A DNA stretch of 64,000 nt, from assembly GCF_001681715.1 (NCBI RefSeq), contig NZ_LNWY01000006.1, forward strand, positions 310,001-374,000, in the 5' to 3' direction. The translations under genes and the position numbers were made by a program. Below the pieces are notes generated by a model that worked only from the letters and a program-made list of their open reading frames with translations, ran no database searches and was not told where the DNA came from. The stretch's first letter is position 1; each line of letters begins with the position of its first letter. This document shows, piece after piece, positions 1 to 8,779 of the stretch. The DNA is from Tritonibacter mobilis. Its GTDB lineage: Bacteria; Pseudomonadota; Alphaproteobacteria; Rhodobacterales; Rhodobacteraceae.

Positions 1-64
1 GCGTGGCGGGCTCGTTGCCCGAGGCCTCTTGAAGGTCTGTGAAACTATTGCGTTGGACATATCC

Positions 65-928
65 ATGCGGCTGATCGCCCTCACAACACTCGTTATGATC
101 GCCTTTGCGGCGAATTCCATTCTGGGACGATGGGCGATTGGACCGGGGCATATGGACGCCACTGGTTTTGGGCTGTTGCGATTGGCGTCCGGGGCGGTGA
201 CGCTCTGGGCCTTGTGTCTCGTGCAGGGACAACGCCCGACCGACGGTTGGCGACGATCAATGGCCGGAGGTGCTTCGCTCACTCTTTATATGGTTGGTTT
301 CTCAGTGGCTTATGTCGCGCTGGATGCGGGGCTTGGCGCTTTGGTGCTGTTTGGTGTTGTGCAGGTTTCGATGTTTGGCTGGAGCCTTGTTCAGCGTGAG
401 CCGGTGTCTGCCGCGCAAATGTTTGGTGCCTGTGTCGCACTTGCGGGGCTTGCGTATGTGGTGTGGCCGGGCGGAGAAGCCGCCGCACCGCTTTGGGCTG
501 TCCTGTTGATGGCGGCAGGGGGGCTTGGTTGGGGCATTTACAGTCTGGTCGGACGAGGAACGACAACGCCGCTTGCCTCCAGTGCTGTGAATTTCCTTCT
601 TGCGACTGGAATGATCCTGCCCGTGGTCTGGTTCATGAATGGCGGCGCTGTGGTCACGGCTTTTGGATGTTTGCTCGCGGTGATCTCTGGTGCGGTGACG
701 TCGGGGCTGGGGTACGCTCTGTGGTACCGGGTCTTGCCCCAGATACCCGCCCCTGTGGCTGCCACCGTCCAATTGAGTGTGCCTGTCATTGCCATTTTTG
801 CAGGCGCGGTGATCCTTGGCGAACCCGTGGGTACCCGATTGCTGTTGGGCACGGCTGCTGTGCTAGGGGGGATTGCAGCGGTGATCCTGTGTCCTGCACG
901 CCCACGCAGGAGGGTTCCAGAAGGGTAG
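65..928 (+). CDS. DMT-superfamily (EamA) permease
   Basis: Integral inner-membrane protein of 287 residues with about ten hydrophobic segments in two homologous halves, as expected for EamA-type drug/metabolite transporters. Residues 1-130 and 145-280 form the two halves, each with small-residue-rich helices. The ATG at 65 is preferred over an in-frame start at 29, because the sequence from 65 begins directly with the first membrane helix (MRLIALTTLVMIAF). The substrate cannot be read from the sequence. Known relatives export amino acids, nucleosides or other small metabolites. A secreted hydrolase gene follows 39 bp downstream on the same strand. Confidence 0.85.
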   Translation: MRLIALTTLVMIAFAANSILGRWAIGPGHMDATGFGLLRLASGAVTLWALCLVQGQRPTDGWRRSMAGGASLTLYMVGFSVAYVALDAGLGALVLFGVVQVSMFGWSLVQREPVSAAQMFGACVALAGLAYVVWPGGEAAAPLWAVLLMAAGGLGWGIYSLVGRGTTTPLASSAVNFLLATGMILPVVWFMNGGAVVTAFGCLLAVISGAVTSGLGYALWYRVLPQIPAPVAATVQLSVPVIAIFAGAVILGEPVGTRLLLGTAAVLGGIAAVILCPARPRRRVPEG

Positions 929-967
929 GGGCTTTCCTGATCATATGAGAGTGCCTATGTGCTGTGA

Positions 968-1774
968 ATGATCAGACAATGCCTTGCTTTTATGCTTCTC
1001 AGTCTTGCCTCGCCGCTTTGCGCACAAGAGGCACCTCTACAATCGCATATACCCGAAATCAGTGATGTGGAGGCGCAGAAAGGATGCGTGATCCTGTTGC
1101 ATGGGCTGGCGCGCACTGAAACCTCTTTTCTGTTGATGGAAGAAGCCCTTGTGGCCCGAGGCTATGAGGTTGTGCGACCGGGTTATCCTTCGACGGAATA
1201 CACGGTTGAACGCCTTGCGGATGCGGTGCTGCCGCGCGCCTTTGATGCCTGTACACAAGAACCGGTCAATCTGGTCACCCATTCGATGGGCGGTATTCTG
1301 GTGCGTTACTGGCTGTCTCATACCCGGCCTGTGACACTTGGTCGTGTAGTGATGCTTGCGCCTCCCAATCAGGGTAGCGAACTGGTCGACGAGATGGGCG
1401 ATTGGGCGGTTTTTGATCTGATACACGGGCCCGCAGGGCGAGAGCTGGGAACTGGCCCAAACAGCCTGCCGAAACGCTTGCCGCCAGTGGATTATCCGGT
1501 TGGCGTGATCGCGGGCAATCAGTCGTTGAACCCTGTTTTCTCTGCGCTGATCCCCGGACCGGACGATGGCAAAGTGTCGGTTGCAAGCACAGCGGTTGAT
1601 GGGATGAAAAGCCAGTTGGTCCTGCCGGTGACCCATACTTATCTGATGAACAACCCGCGTGTGATTGCACAGGTGGTGCAGTTTATCGAGACCGGGAGTT
1701 TTGAGCCTTCGCTTGGCTGGCTCGATGGGGTATTGGGTCGCGATTGGGATGGTGGCCTCAACGGGTTGGACTAG
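968..1774 (+). CDS. secreted alpha/beta-hydrolase (lipase/esterase-like)
   Basis: A 268-residue alpha/beta-fold hydrolase predicted to act in the periplasm or outside the cell. Residues 1-20 form a signal peptide ending near PLCAQ. The oxyanion-region motif HGLART (45-50) and the nucleophile elbow THSMGG with Ser106 are typical of lipases. Probable acid and base are Asp199 or Asp200 in PGPDDGK and His223 in VTHTYLM. Such stand-alone secreted hydrolases are usually annotated as lipase or permease-like; the substrate is unknown. The stop lies 3 bp before the start of phnM, so the two are probably co-transcribed. Confidence 0.8.
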   Translation: MIRQCLAFMLLSLASPLCAQEAPLQSHIPEISDVEAQKGCVILLHGLARTETSFLLMEEALVARGYEVVRPGYPSTEYTVERLADAVLPRAFDACTQEPVNLVTHSMGGILVRYWLSHTRPVTLGRVVMLAPPNQGSELVDEMGDWAVFDLIHGPAGRELGTGPNSLPKRLPPVDYPVGVIAGNQSLNPVFSALIPGPDDGKVSVASTAVDGMKSQLVLPVTHTYLMNNPRVIAQVVQFIETGSFEPSLGWLDGVLGRDWDGGLNGLD

Positions 1775-1777
1775 GAC

Positions 1778-2935
1778 ATGAGTGGACAAGGAACGGTTGC
1801 GCTGCGGTTGGTGGGCGCGGATGTGCTGCGCACAGATGGTTTAGAGCGCGGCGGGGCAATAGGTCTTGCAGATGGTGTCCTGCAAGATGTCCGTGAGGCC
1901 AGAGAAATTGATCTCAGCGGTTATCGCATCCTGCCCGGTATTATCGACCTACATGGTGACGGTTTTGAGCGCCACGTGGCTCCGCGTCGCGGCGCAATGA
2001 AGCAGATGGCTGAGGGCATCCGCGCGACTGAGGCCGAGCTTGCCGCCAATGGCATCACCACAGGTGTGCTTGCGCAGTTCTACTCTTGGGAAGGGGGCTT
2101 GCGCGGACCAGAGTTTGCCGCAGAGGTTTTTGCCGGAATTGCCGAAGTGCGTGAGCATTTGGTCACTGATCTCATTCCGCAATTGCGGTTTGAGATCCAC
2201 CTGCTTGATGCCTATGCGGATCTACCGGAGCAGATTTCAAAATGGGGTGTGCCCTATGTGGTGTTCAATGATCACCTGCCGCATGATCGGCTTGCAGAGG
2301 GAAAAAAGCCCCCACGCCTGACCGGTCAGGCGCTGAAGGCCGGGCGCAACCCGGAAAAGCACTTTCAAATGCTGCTGGACCTGCATGCCGGCAAAGATGA
2401 CGTGCCTGCCGCTCTGGATGCGCTTTGTAAGGTACTTAACGACAAGGGCGTCCGGATCGGGAGCCATGATGATCACACTGCGGGTGATCGGGCAAATTGG
2501 CGCGAGCGGGGCGCACGGATTTCAGAGTTTCCCGAGACCGCTGAGGCCGCCGAAGCGGCGCGGGCTGCGGGGGATCACATTATCCTCGGCTCACCCAATG
2601 TGGTGCGTGGAGGCAGTCACAAAGGCAATGCCTCCGCATTGGATCTGATCACCATGGGGCTGTGTGATGCACTCGCGTCAGACTACCACTATCCAAGCCC
2701 GCGCCGTGCTACGCTGATGTTGGAAAAGTCGGGGCTTTTGCCTCTGGAACGCGCTTGGGGGCTTGTGTCTTCTGGTCCGGCCCGGGTGCTCGGTCTCAGG
2801 GATCGCGGGATACTGGAAGAAAGCAAGCGCGCCGATCTGGTGATCCTTGATGCGCAGGATCAGGTCGCAGCAACCCTCTCGGGCGGACGTGTGAGCTACA
2901 TGAATGGAGCGATTGCAGCACGTTTCCTGGCCTGA
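1778..2935 (+). CDS. phnM: alpha-D-ribose 1-methylphosphonate 5-triphosphate diphosphatase
   Basis: Cytoplasmic amidohydrolase-superfamily enzyme of the C-P lyase pathway. It releases pyrophosphate from ribose 1-methylphosphonate 5-triphosphate before PhnJ cleaves the C-P bond. The length (385 residues) fits the family. The metal-site region reads GIIDLHGDGFERH (55-66), followed by NDHLPHDR, GSHDDHT and the C-terminal SDYHYPSP block. What is unusual is the setting: no phnGHIJKL genes lie in the window, and the two upstream genes are a permease and a hydrolase. The rest of the pathway must lie elsewhere if it is present. The identification as PhnM is firm. Confidence 0.9.
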   Translation: MSGQGTVALRLVGADVLRTDGLERGGAIGLADGVLQDVREAREIDLSGYRILPGIIDLHGDGFERHVAPRRGAMKQMAEGIRATEAELAANGITTGVLAQFYSWEGGLRGPEFAAEVFAGIAEVREHLVTDLIPQLRFEIHLLDAYADLPEQISKWGVPYVVFNDHLPHDRLAEGKKPPRLTGQALKAGRNPEKHFQMLLDLHAGKDDVPAALDALCKVLNDKGVRIGSHDDHTAGDRANWRERGARISEFPETAEAAEAARAAGDHIILGSPNVVRGGSHKGNASALDLITMGLCDALASDYHYPSPRRATLMLEKSGLLPLERAWGLVSSGPARVLGLRDRGILEESKRADLVILDAQDQVAATLSGGRVSYMNGAIAARFLA

Positions 2936-2940
2936 GAGCG

Positions 2941-3009
2941 CATCCCAATAGGCTTTCATCTTTTCATAAATATCTCGGGGGTTTGGGGGCAGCGCCCCCA
3001 GCTCCGACC
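2941..3009. repeat. intergenic GC-hairpin/ATATTT repeat, copy 1
   Basis: Downstream of phnM. Read on the minus strand, a GC-rich hairpin (GGGGGCGCTGCCCCC) is followed by CCCCCGAGATATTTATGAAA and a tail AGATGAAAGCCT. A closely similar element lies at 57827-57885 and a diverged one at 23676-23740. The GC stem followed by an AT-rich stretch could act as a transcription terminator. The three-copy occurrence in one 64 kb window marks it as a dispersed intergenic family. Confidence 0.6.
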
Positions 3010-3080
3010 TGCACCACATGCGCCTGCGGCGGGCAGGGGCGCGCCGCGCGTCAGGCCCTTACGAGCCCTCCTTGCGGCGC

Positions 3081-3108
3081 AGTCATTCGGCCATATGGCC
3101 AAATGACT
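3081..3108. repeat. near-perfect 28-bp palindrome after purK
   Basis: The arms AGTCATTCGGCCAT and ATGGCCAAATGACT are complementary except for one position and meet without a loop. It lies 11 bp beyond the purK stop, between convergent phnM and purK. It could be part of a terminator or a binding site. There is no obvious T-run on either strand. Confidence 0.5.
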
Positions 3109-3118
3109 AGGGCGCTCG

Positions 3119-4216
3119 TCAGTATCCGTCGCGACCTTCAGTGTGGATTACACGGTTGACATGTCCCATCTTGCGGCCGGGTTTGGCCTCGGCCTTACCA
3201 TAGAGGTGGATCGCACAATCCGGGTCGCGTGCGAGGTCGGCAATGCGTTCGACGTCTTCACCGATCAAATTCTCCATCACGACATCGGCGTAACGCGCAC
3301 CATTGCCGATGGTCCAGCCGGTGACTGCCCGAATATGCTGTTCAAACTGGTCGATAGTGCAGCCTTCTTGAGTCCAATGACCGGAGTTATGGACCCGGGG
3401 GGCGATCTCATTGACCACCAGCCCATGGCCTGTAACGAAAATCTCGACCCCCAGAACGCCGACATAATCCAGCGCGTTCAGGATTTTACCTGCCATGAGA
3501 ACCGCGTCCATACTTTGACCGGTCGTAAGGTTCGCAGGAACAGTCGTGGTGCTGAGGATCCCTTCGAGGTGAACATTCTCACCGGGATCATAGCAGGCCA
3601 CTTTGCCGTTGAGGCTGCGTGCGGCAATGACCGACACCTCATGGCTGAAGGGCACGAACCCCTCAAGCACCGCCGGAGCACCCTGCATCGCGGCCAGTGC
3701 CTCAGGGGCTTCTTCGGGGTGCATAATGCGCATCTGACCCTTGCCGTCATAGCCAAAGCGACGGGTTTTCAGGATCGAAGGCGTGCCAACCTGCTCGAGT
3801 GCGGCATCCAAGCTGGCAGCGTCATTGACCTCAGCAAAGGGAGCCGTCGCAAGGCCCAGATCTTGAAGAAACATTTTTTCTGTCAGGCGATCTTGCGACA
3901 CCCGGAGCGCCTCGCGACCTGGGCGGATCGGTTTCAGATCCTCAAGGATATCGAGAGCCGAGGTGGGGATATTTTCAAACTCATAGGTGATCACATCTAC
4001 CGTTTCGGCAAAGGCCCGCAGCGCAGCTTCGTCCTCGTAGTCTGCAGTGGTCACCTTGTCAGCCACGTGGCCGGCAGGCGGATTGGCAGTAGGTTCAAAA
4101 ATATGGGTGGTAAAGCCGAGCCGTGAGGCTGCAACAGACAGCATTCGACCAAGCTGGCCACCGCCAAGGATGCCAATAACGGCACCGGGTTCGAGGATTT
4201 GGTCGAGATCAGTCAT
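3119..4216 (-). CDS. purK: 5-(carboxyamino)imidazole ribonucleotide synthase
   Basis: ATP-grasp enzyme of de novo purine synthesis that carboxylates AIR with ATP and bicarbonate to give N5-CAIR. The 365-residue protein has the N-terminal [11 protein letters not shown] motif and the ATP-grasp core ([25 protein letters not shown]). The start at 4216 (MTDLDQ) is chosen because it overlaps the purE stop by 8 bp, a usual coupling. An upstream in-frame extension would run far into purE. It forms an operon with purE, whose product uses N5-CAIR. Confidence 0.93.
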   Translation of the reverse strand: MTDLDQILEPGAVIGILGGGQLGRMLSVAASRLGFTTHIFEPTANPPAGHVADKVTTADYEDEAALRAFAETVDVITYEFENIPTSALDILEDLKPIRPGREALRVSQDRLTEKMFLQDLGLATAPFAEVNDAASLDAALEQVGTPSILKTRRFGYDGKGQMRIMHPEEAPEALAAMQGAPAVLEGFVPFSHEVSVIAARSLNGKVACYDPGENVHLEGILSTTTVPANLTTGQSMDAVLMAGKILNALDYVGVLGVEIFVTGHGLVVNEIAPRVHNSGHWTQEGCTIDQFEQHIRAVTGWTIGNGARYADVVMENLIGEDVERIADLARDPDCAIHLYGKAEAKPGRKMGHVNRVIHTEGRDGY

Positions 4217-4697
4217 CGGTTGGCTCCTCGGGGATAGATGCGGCAAGGGCATCGCGCCACGTATCAAGGCGGGCTGCTAGTTCTGGATCGCCTGTGGCGA
4301 GAATGCCAGCTGCCATCAGTCCTGCATTGGCGGCACCGGCGGCACCGATCGCCATGGTTGCAACCGGAAAACCCTTTGGCATCTGGACGATGGAGTAAAG
4401 ACTATCCACACCGGAGAGAGCACGGGTTTGCACCGGTACCCCCACCACAGGTACGCGGGTCTTGGACGCCATCATGCCGGGCAAATGCGCCGCACCACCT
4501 GCGCCCGCAATAATAACATGCAGGCCGCGATCGGCCGCGGTCTTACCGTAGTCCCACAGCCGATCCGGCGTGCGGTGGGCCGAGACGATGCGCGTCTCAT
4601 AGGCCACGCCCAACTCGTCAAGGATGTTGGCTGCTTCCTTCATCGTGGGCCAGTCGGACTGGCTCCCCATGATGATCCCTACTTTGATGTCGGCCAT
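4209..4697 (-). CDS. purE: N5-CAIR mutase, class I PurE
   Basis: A 162-residue cytoplasmic enzyme converting N5-CAIR to CAIR in purine synthesis. The phosphate/substrate loop GSQSDW (11-16) and the catalytic His in SAHRTPD (His41) are present, as is the glycine-rich [12 protein letters not shown] stretch. Length matches class I PurE. The stop overlaps the purK start, so the two consecutive steps are translationally coupled. Confidence 0.94.
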   Translation of the reverse strand: MADIKVGIIMGSQSDWPTMKEAANILDELGVAYETRIVSAHRTPDRLWDYGKTAADRGLHVIIAGAGGAAHLPGMMASKTRVPVVGVPVQTRALSGVDSLYSIVQMPKGFPVATMAIGAAGAANAGLMAAGILATGDPELAARLDTWRDALAASIPEEPTDD

Positions 4698-4970
4698 ATC
4701 TCGCCTCTACAGTGGAAGGAGCGCGCACCTTAGCGAAAATGACCAAAATGGCAATGCGTTGCGGCGCGAGATTTGCTGCGGTTGCGAAGAACCCTCCGCC
4801 AAACGGTGCCGGGGTTTATCTGTTGTGCGTTGGTGCGGCCCGCCCGGCGGGTCGCGCATATCTCTTTGTTCGCTGCGTGCCGTCTCAATTGTATCGGCAC
4901 AGCGCTACAGCTTGAGCTTTGCGGGCATGGGTGTTTGCCTGTCGAAAATCACTATCTCGGGACGCAAAAG

Positions 4971-5861
4971 ATGCCAGAATTTCAATTTGACTGGGTCGAT
5001 GCCTTTACGGACCGCCCCTTTGGTGGCAACGGCTGTGCGGTGGTGCATGGCGGGGCTCATCTCCCCGAGGAGGTTGCCTGCGCTTATGTGCGGGAAACCT
5101 CGCTGGTTGAATGTACGTTTACCGGCCCCTCGGACATCGCAGATGTCAAAGTGCGGTATTTCCTCGCGAGCCGGGAGATCCCGTTTGCAGGACATCCTAC
5201 CATTGCCACGGTTGCAGCGATGCGGGATCGCGGGCTGATCTCGGGGCAGCGGATCACGCTGGAGACAGCTGCAGGAATTGTGCCTGTTGAACTGGACGGT
5301 GATCAAATCGTGATGCAGCAGGTTGCCCCGCACTTCGGCCCATGTCCGGACCTTGAACTGGTGGCGGCAGCTATCAATTTACCTGAGGCAGCAATCCTCG
5401 GTCAGCCGCAACTGGTGTCAACCGGTCTCCCGTTCTGCATTACGGTACTGAAGGATCAAGACAGCCTGAGGGCGGCGCGTCTGAATGCAGCAGCGATAGC
5501 GCCATTGGGCGAGGCTCTGGGCGCGGATGGCCAAGATGTGATGGAACCGTTTCTGGTGACGCTCGAGGGGTTTACGCGCATTGGCGATACATTCTCGCGC
5601 TTGCTGATGCTGCCGCCAAGCCCACCTGAGGACCCCTTCACGGGCTCAGCCACTGGCGCGATGGCCGCGTATCTTTGGCGTCACGGCTTGATGACAAAGC
5701 CAAGCTTTATTGCCGAGCAGGGGCATCTGATGGGGCGGCCTGGTCAGGCGCATGTATCACTTGTAGGGCGTCCCGATGCGCCAGATGGTATCCGTGTAGG
5801 AGGAAAAGGGTTTGTCTTGATGCGCGGCTCAGTAGACCTGCCGGAAGCGCCGCTGGATTAG
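4971..5861 (+). CDS. PhzF-family isomerase-like protein
   Basis: A 296-residue two-domain protein of the PhzF/diaminopimelate-epimerase fold. Motifs include DAFTDRPFGGNGCAVV at the N-terminus with the usual family signature, RETSLVECTF with a Glu at the expected catalytic position, AGHPTIATVAAM, and DPFTGSATGAMAAYL in the second half. Family members isomerise small acids, but most, including this one, have no known substrate. The start at 4971 was chosen because translation from upstream gives no family-like sequence. There is no adjacent phenazine cluster, so a phenazine role is not implied. Confidence 0.85.
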   Translation: MPEFQFDWVDAFTDRPFGGNGCAVVHGGAHLPEEVACAYVRETSLVECTFTGPSDIADVKVRYFLASREIPFAGHPTIATVAAMRDRGLISGQRITLETAAGIVPVELDGDQIVMQQVAPHFGPCPDLELVAAAINLPEAAILGQPQLVSTGLPFCITVLKDQDSLRAARLNAAAIAPLGEALGADGQDVMEPFLVTLEGFTRIGDTFSRLLMLPPSPPEDPFTGSATGAMAAYLWRHGLMTKPSFIAEQGHLMGRPGQAHVSLVGRPDAPDGIRVGGKGFVLMRGSVDLPEAPLD

Positions 5862-5922
5862 GGATATGGCATAGTCGTCTGGTTGATCTGCTCCTATGCG
5901 GTCCTGCCTCTCAGTTGGGTTG

Positions 5923-5983
5923 AGCGCGGCACGCGCCCGCAGGGCGCGTGCCGCGCTGGTCGCTTCGGTCTCAGACCGAAGCG
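5923..5983. repeat. two tandem perfect palindromes downstream of the PhzF gene
   Basis: The first hairpin has 16-bp perfect arms (5923-5938 and 5942-5957) with a 3-nt loop. The second has 11-bp perfect arms (5961-5971 and 5973-5983) with a 1-nt loop. AT-rich sequence (AAATATCTTAAA) follows on the plus strand, so the pair could terminate the upstream transcript. Similar paired-palindrome arrangements without shared sequence occur at 32426, 37932 and 46206. Confidence 0.6.
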
Positions 5984-6085
5984 AAATATCTTAAACACGC
6001 CATTACGAAACTTGGCAGGCTCTAAATGTTCATGTTATGTTCCTATCATCTGGTCACGTATTGGCCAGCGACAGGGAGATGCCAT

Positions 6086-6484
6086 ATGATCGAAGGAAGT
6101 TGTTGTTGTGGAGTGGTAAAGTTCACTCTGAATGCGCCGCCATCCATGATGGGGACGTGCCATTGCACGCGTTGTCGAAAGCTGGGTGCAAACGTAATGG
6201 TCTTTATTCGCCGTGATAGTCTGACATGGCGACAAGGGCGGGATAATATCGCACTCTATGAACCGGAAACGCCGTATAAATACACGCGGTGTTTTTGCAA
6301 AACCTGCGGAACATCTCTTGGAGAGATTCTGTCAAACGAAGACAGCTTTCCAATTTCGGCTCAAACACTCGATACCGATCTCGATATCCGTAACCGGTTC
6401 CATGAATTCGTTTCAGAGAAACCTTCGTGGTACGAAATTTGTGACACTGCCGAACAGTTTGAAGGGCACCCGGAGATGTCCTAA
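6086..6484 (+). CDS. GFA-family (CENP-V/GFA domain) zinc protein
   Basis: A 132-residue protein of the glutathione-dependent formaldehyde-activating (GFA) fold. It carries the expected zinc-binding cysteine sets CCCGVVKF, CHCTRCRKLG and CFCKTCGTSL. Most proteins in this family have no proven formaldehyde activity, so the name describes the fold only. The ATG at 6086 follows a good ribosome-binding site (AGGGAG, 5-10 nt upstream); an upstream in-frame ATG at 6026 has none. Its stop codon overlaps the stop of the convergent gene at 6481. Confidence 0.85.
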   Translation: MIEGSCCCGVVKFTLNAPPSMMGTCHCTRCRKLGANVMVFIRRDSLTWRQGRDNIALYEPETPYKYTRCFCKTCGTSLGEILSNEDSFPISAQTLDTDLDIRNRFHEFVSEKPSWYEICDTAEQFEGHPEMS

Positions 6485-7002
6485 TCTGGCTGGCTGGGGT
6501 GGTCTATCTTACATCGTGCTGCATCCTCAGATATCCAGACCATCCGATCCAGCATCCAGAGTTTGCCGAGCATCGCCGCTGCAAGCCCTGTGAATGTCAG
6601 GCCGGGTGAGAGCAGGATCAGACCCAGAAGATAGATCAGTCCTCCAGCGCCGCTGATAAACGTAAGCATTCGCACAACAGGGCGATGGTGCTGCAATTCG
6701 GGCGCATCCTTCTGACGCAGCCAGATCTGTTCACCGAGCACACCACGCGACATCCAATTGTCGGTGCGCTTGGGCGTGGCAAAAATGCGCGGGTTGAGCC
6801 ATGTCCAGACAAGAACCAACAGGATAGGACCCAGTGCCCCCCAGCCCAGCCATATGCGACTCCAGACCGCTAAGGCAAAAAGCGGCAGCACGGTCAGACG
6901 GCTCCACCCGCTCCATGGGTTGCTATGGCGGACCCAAACTTGTGGCGTCATGCCCATTGCAGCTTCGGTGCGGTGAAAAACATCCTGTTTGGGCATGTTC
7001 AC
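6481..7002 (-). CDS. DUF6653-like membrane protein
   Basis: A 173-residue protein with an N-terminal soluble stretch (MTPQVWVRHSNPWSGWSRLT) followed by two clusters of hydrophobic helices (about 38-70 and 105-150). The conserved-looking WVRHSNPWSGW and TWLNPRIF segments recall the DUF6653 family of proteobacteria. No catalytic motif was seen and the function is unknown. It stands alone on the minus strand, convergent with the GFA gene. Confidence 0.7.
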   Translation of the reverse strand: MNMPKQDVFHRTEAAMGMTPQVWVRHSNPWSGWSRLTVLPLFALAVWSRIWLGWGALGPILLVLVWTWLNPRIFATPKRTDNWMSRGVLGEQIWLRQKDAPELQHHRPVVRMLTFISGAGGLIYLLGLILLSPGLTFTGLAAAMLGKLWMLDRMVWISEDAARCKIDHPSQPD

Positions 7003-7050
7003 GTGCTCCTTCTCGTCCCTGGAATACTAGCGGGCATCACCTGAAAACAA

Positions 7051-7077
7051 AACGACCCGCCGGTTGGGCGGGTCGTT
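7051..7077 (-). terminator. intrinsic terminator after the PiT gene
   Basis: An 11-bp perfect stem (7051-7061 with 7067-7077) and a 5-nt loop. On the minus strand it is followed by a T-rich tail (TTTTGTTTT). It lies 29 bp beyond the phosphate transporter stop and fits as its terminator. Confidence 0.8.
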
Positions 7078-7105
7078 TAAGAATTTTAGCAAGTGTTGGC
7101 CGTGC

Positions 7106-8590
7106 CTAGCCGACCATGCGGTTGATCAGGATGAACAACACACCAGACAGTGTCGCGGCAGCGGGAACTGTGATCACCCAAGCCGCAATGATGGTCATGA
7201 AATGCGAACGGCGCACCAGTTTGCGGCGGCGGCGCTCATCCGCGCCGATCCGGGGCGCATCAGGTGTGATGGTTTTGGTTTTCCGCATGCGGCGCTCAGT
7301 GTCCCATTCGCGGAAGAAGCCCACACCAAAGACGCCACCAATCGCGATATGCGTGGAGCTTACCGGCAGGCCGAGCCAGCTTGCCACAATCACCGTAATC
7401 GCTGCCGAAAGGGCAACGCAATAGGCACGCATGGGGTTTAGCTTGGTGATCTGACTGCCAACCATACGGATCAGCTTGGGCCCGAACAGGAACAATCCAA
7501 AGGAAATCCCAAAAGCCCCGATGATCATGACCCAGAAGGGAATCGAAACGGCATGAGTGAAGTCACCCGAAGTCGATGCCTGCACGATGGCCGCCAGGGG
7601 GCCGACCGCATTGGCCACGTCGTTTGCACCATGCGCAAAGCTCAACAGGGCGGCAGAGACGATCAGCGGAATCGAGAACAGGATCTTCAGAGATTTATTC
7701 CGGTTCTCAAGACCTTGAGACTGTTTTCGGATGATAGGGATCATAACCAGCCAAATTAAGATGGCGACTGCCACGCCAATCATAAGCGCCTGCGACAGGT
7801 CGATTTTGATCAGCTTCTTGAGACCTTTCACCGCGAGATAGGACGCAAACGCGCCGCCCATGATGCCCACCAGAACGGGAACCCAAGTCCGGGCGGCCGC
7901 GATCTTATCCTCACGGTAGATGATGCGCGACTTGATGAACCACAGGAATGCGGCTGCGATCAGACCGCCCAGCAGTGGGGAGATGACCCAACTGGCCGCA
8001 ATCGCACCCATCTTGGCCCAGTTCACAGCAGCAAACCCCGCAGCTGCGATGCCTGCGCCCATCACTCCGCCCACAACCGCGTGGGTGGTCGACACTGGCG
8101 CGCCGATCCATGTGGCCAAATTCACCCAAAGTGCCGAAGCCAAAAGAGCGGCAAGCATGGCGGCGATGAACATGGAGGAGGTGGCCATGGTCTCGGGCGA
8201 GATGATACCTTTGGCGATGGTAGAAACCACATCACCACCTGCAATCAATGCGCCCGCGCTTTCAAAAATGGCGGCGACAACGATGGCAAAGCCCATCGAC
8301 ATCGCATTGGCGCCCACCGCAGGCCCCATATTGTTGGCAACATCATTCGCCCCGATATTGAGCGCCATATAGGCCCCAAAAGCGGCGGCGATCACGACGA
8401 TCACCGTGTTGTTGGCATCGCCCAGCATTAGCCCAGTCGCGGCGGCGACGATCAGGATAAACACAAAGGCGATCCCGAGCCCGACGTTGGATCGCCCCAC
8501 ATAGGCCGTTGCCTGTTCCAGCGAGGACAGACGATCAAGGTCGCGGTCCAGGGTTTCAAGGTGACGCGGCTCTAGGTCGTTTTGGGACAC
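7106..8590 (-). CDS. pit: PiT-family inorganic phosphate transporter
   Basis: Inner-membrane low-affinity phosphate:cation symporter of 494 residues. The PiT signature GANDVANNMGPAVG occurs in the N-terminal half and is repeated as GANDVANAVGPLA in the C-terminal half, showing the internal duplication of the family. About ten to twelve hydrophobic helices are visible. The GTG at 8590 is chosen because GGAGAGGAC lies just upstream; the longer reading from 8650 has no such site. A possible Pho-box-like repeat lies 33-50 bp upstream. No phoU-like partner is adjacent. Confidence 0.88.
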   Translation of the reverse strand: MSQNDLEPRHLETLDRDLDRLSSLEQATAYVGRSNVGLGIAFVFILIVAAATGLMLGDANNTVIVVIAAAFGAYMALNIGANDVANNMGPAVGANAMSMGFAIVVAAIFESAGALIAGGDVVSTIAKGIISPETMATSSMFIAAMLAALLASALWVNLATWIGAPVSTTHAVVGGVMGAGIAAAGFAAVNWAKMGAIAASWVISPLLGGLIAAAFLWFIKSRIIYREDKIAAARTWVPVLVGIMGGAFASYLAVKGLKKLIKIDLSQALMIGVAVAILIWLVMIPIIRKQSQGLENRNKSLKILFSIPLIVSAALLSFAHGANDVANAVGPLAAIVQASTSGDFTHAVSIPFWVMIIGAFGISFGLFLFGPKLIRMVGSQITKLNPMRAYCVALSAAITVIVASWLGLPVSSTHIAIGGVFGVGFFREWDTERRMRKTKTITPDAPRIGADERRRRKLVRRSHFMTIIAAWVITVPAAATLSGVLFILINRMVG

Positions 8591-8622
8591 CCGTCCTCTC
8601 CATTCGTTTTTGCGCGCCGTGT

Positions 8623-8640
8623 CTGTAACGGTTTTGTAAC
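8623..8640. promoter_or_regulatory. possible Pho-box-like direct repeat upstream of pit
   Basis: CTGTAAC and TTGTAAC stand 11 bp apart (7 bp, 4-bp spacer, 7 bp), the geometry of PhoB half-sites (consensus CTGTCAT-N4-CTGTCAT). Pit genes in rhizobia are known to be PhoB-controlled. Only one pair is present and it differs from consensus, so the call is tentative. Confidence 0.35.
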
Positions 8641-8779
8641 AGCCGGGCAACGCATATGCCGGGTCGAAGTCTTGTGTGACCGGTGTTTTTCACATTGAGA
8701 ACCGCCACACCAATGGCTGGGGCTGGTGCCATGTAGCCTCAGTGCATGGCGGAACCCATTGGTGCAGCGCAAAATAAAA

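Noticed and set aside
4712-4915. 67-codon frame upstream of the PhzF gene
   Set aside because: No ribosome-binding site and no recognisable sequence; the interval is probably the purE/PhzF promoter region.
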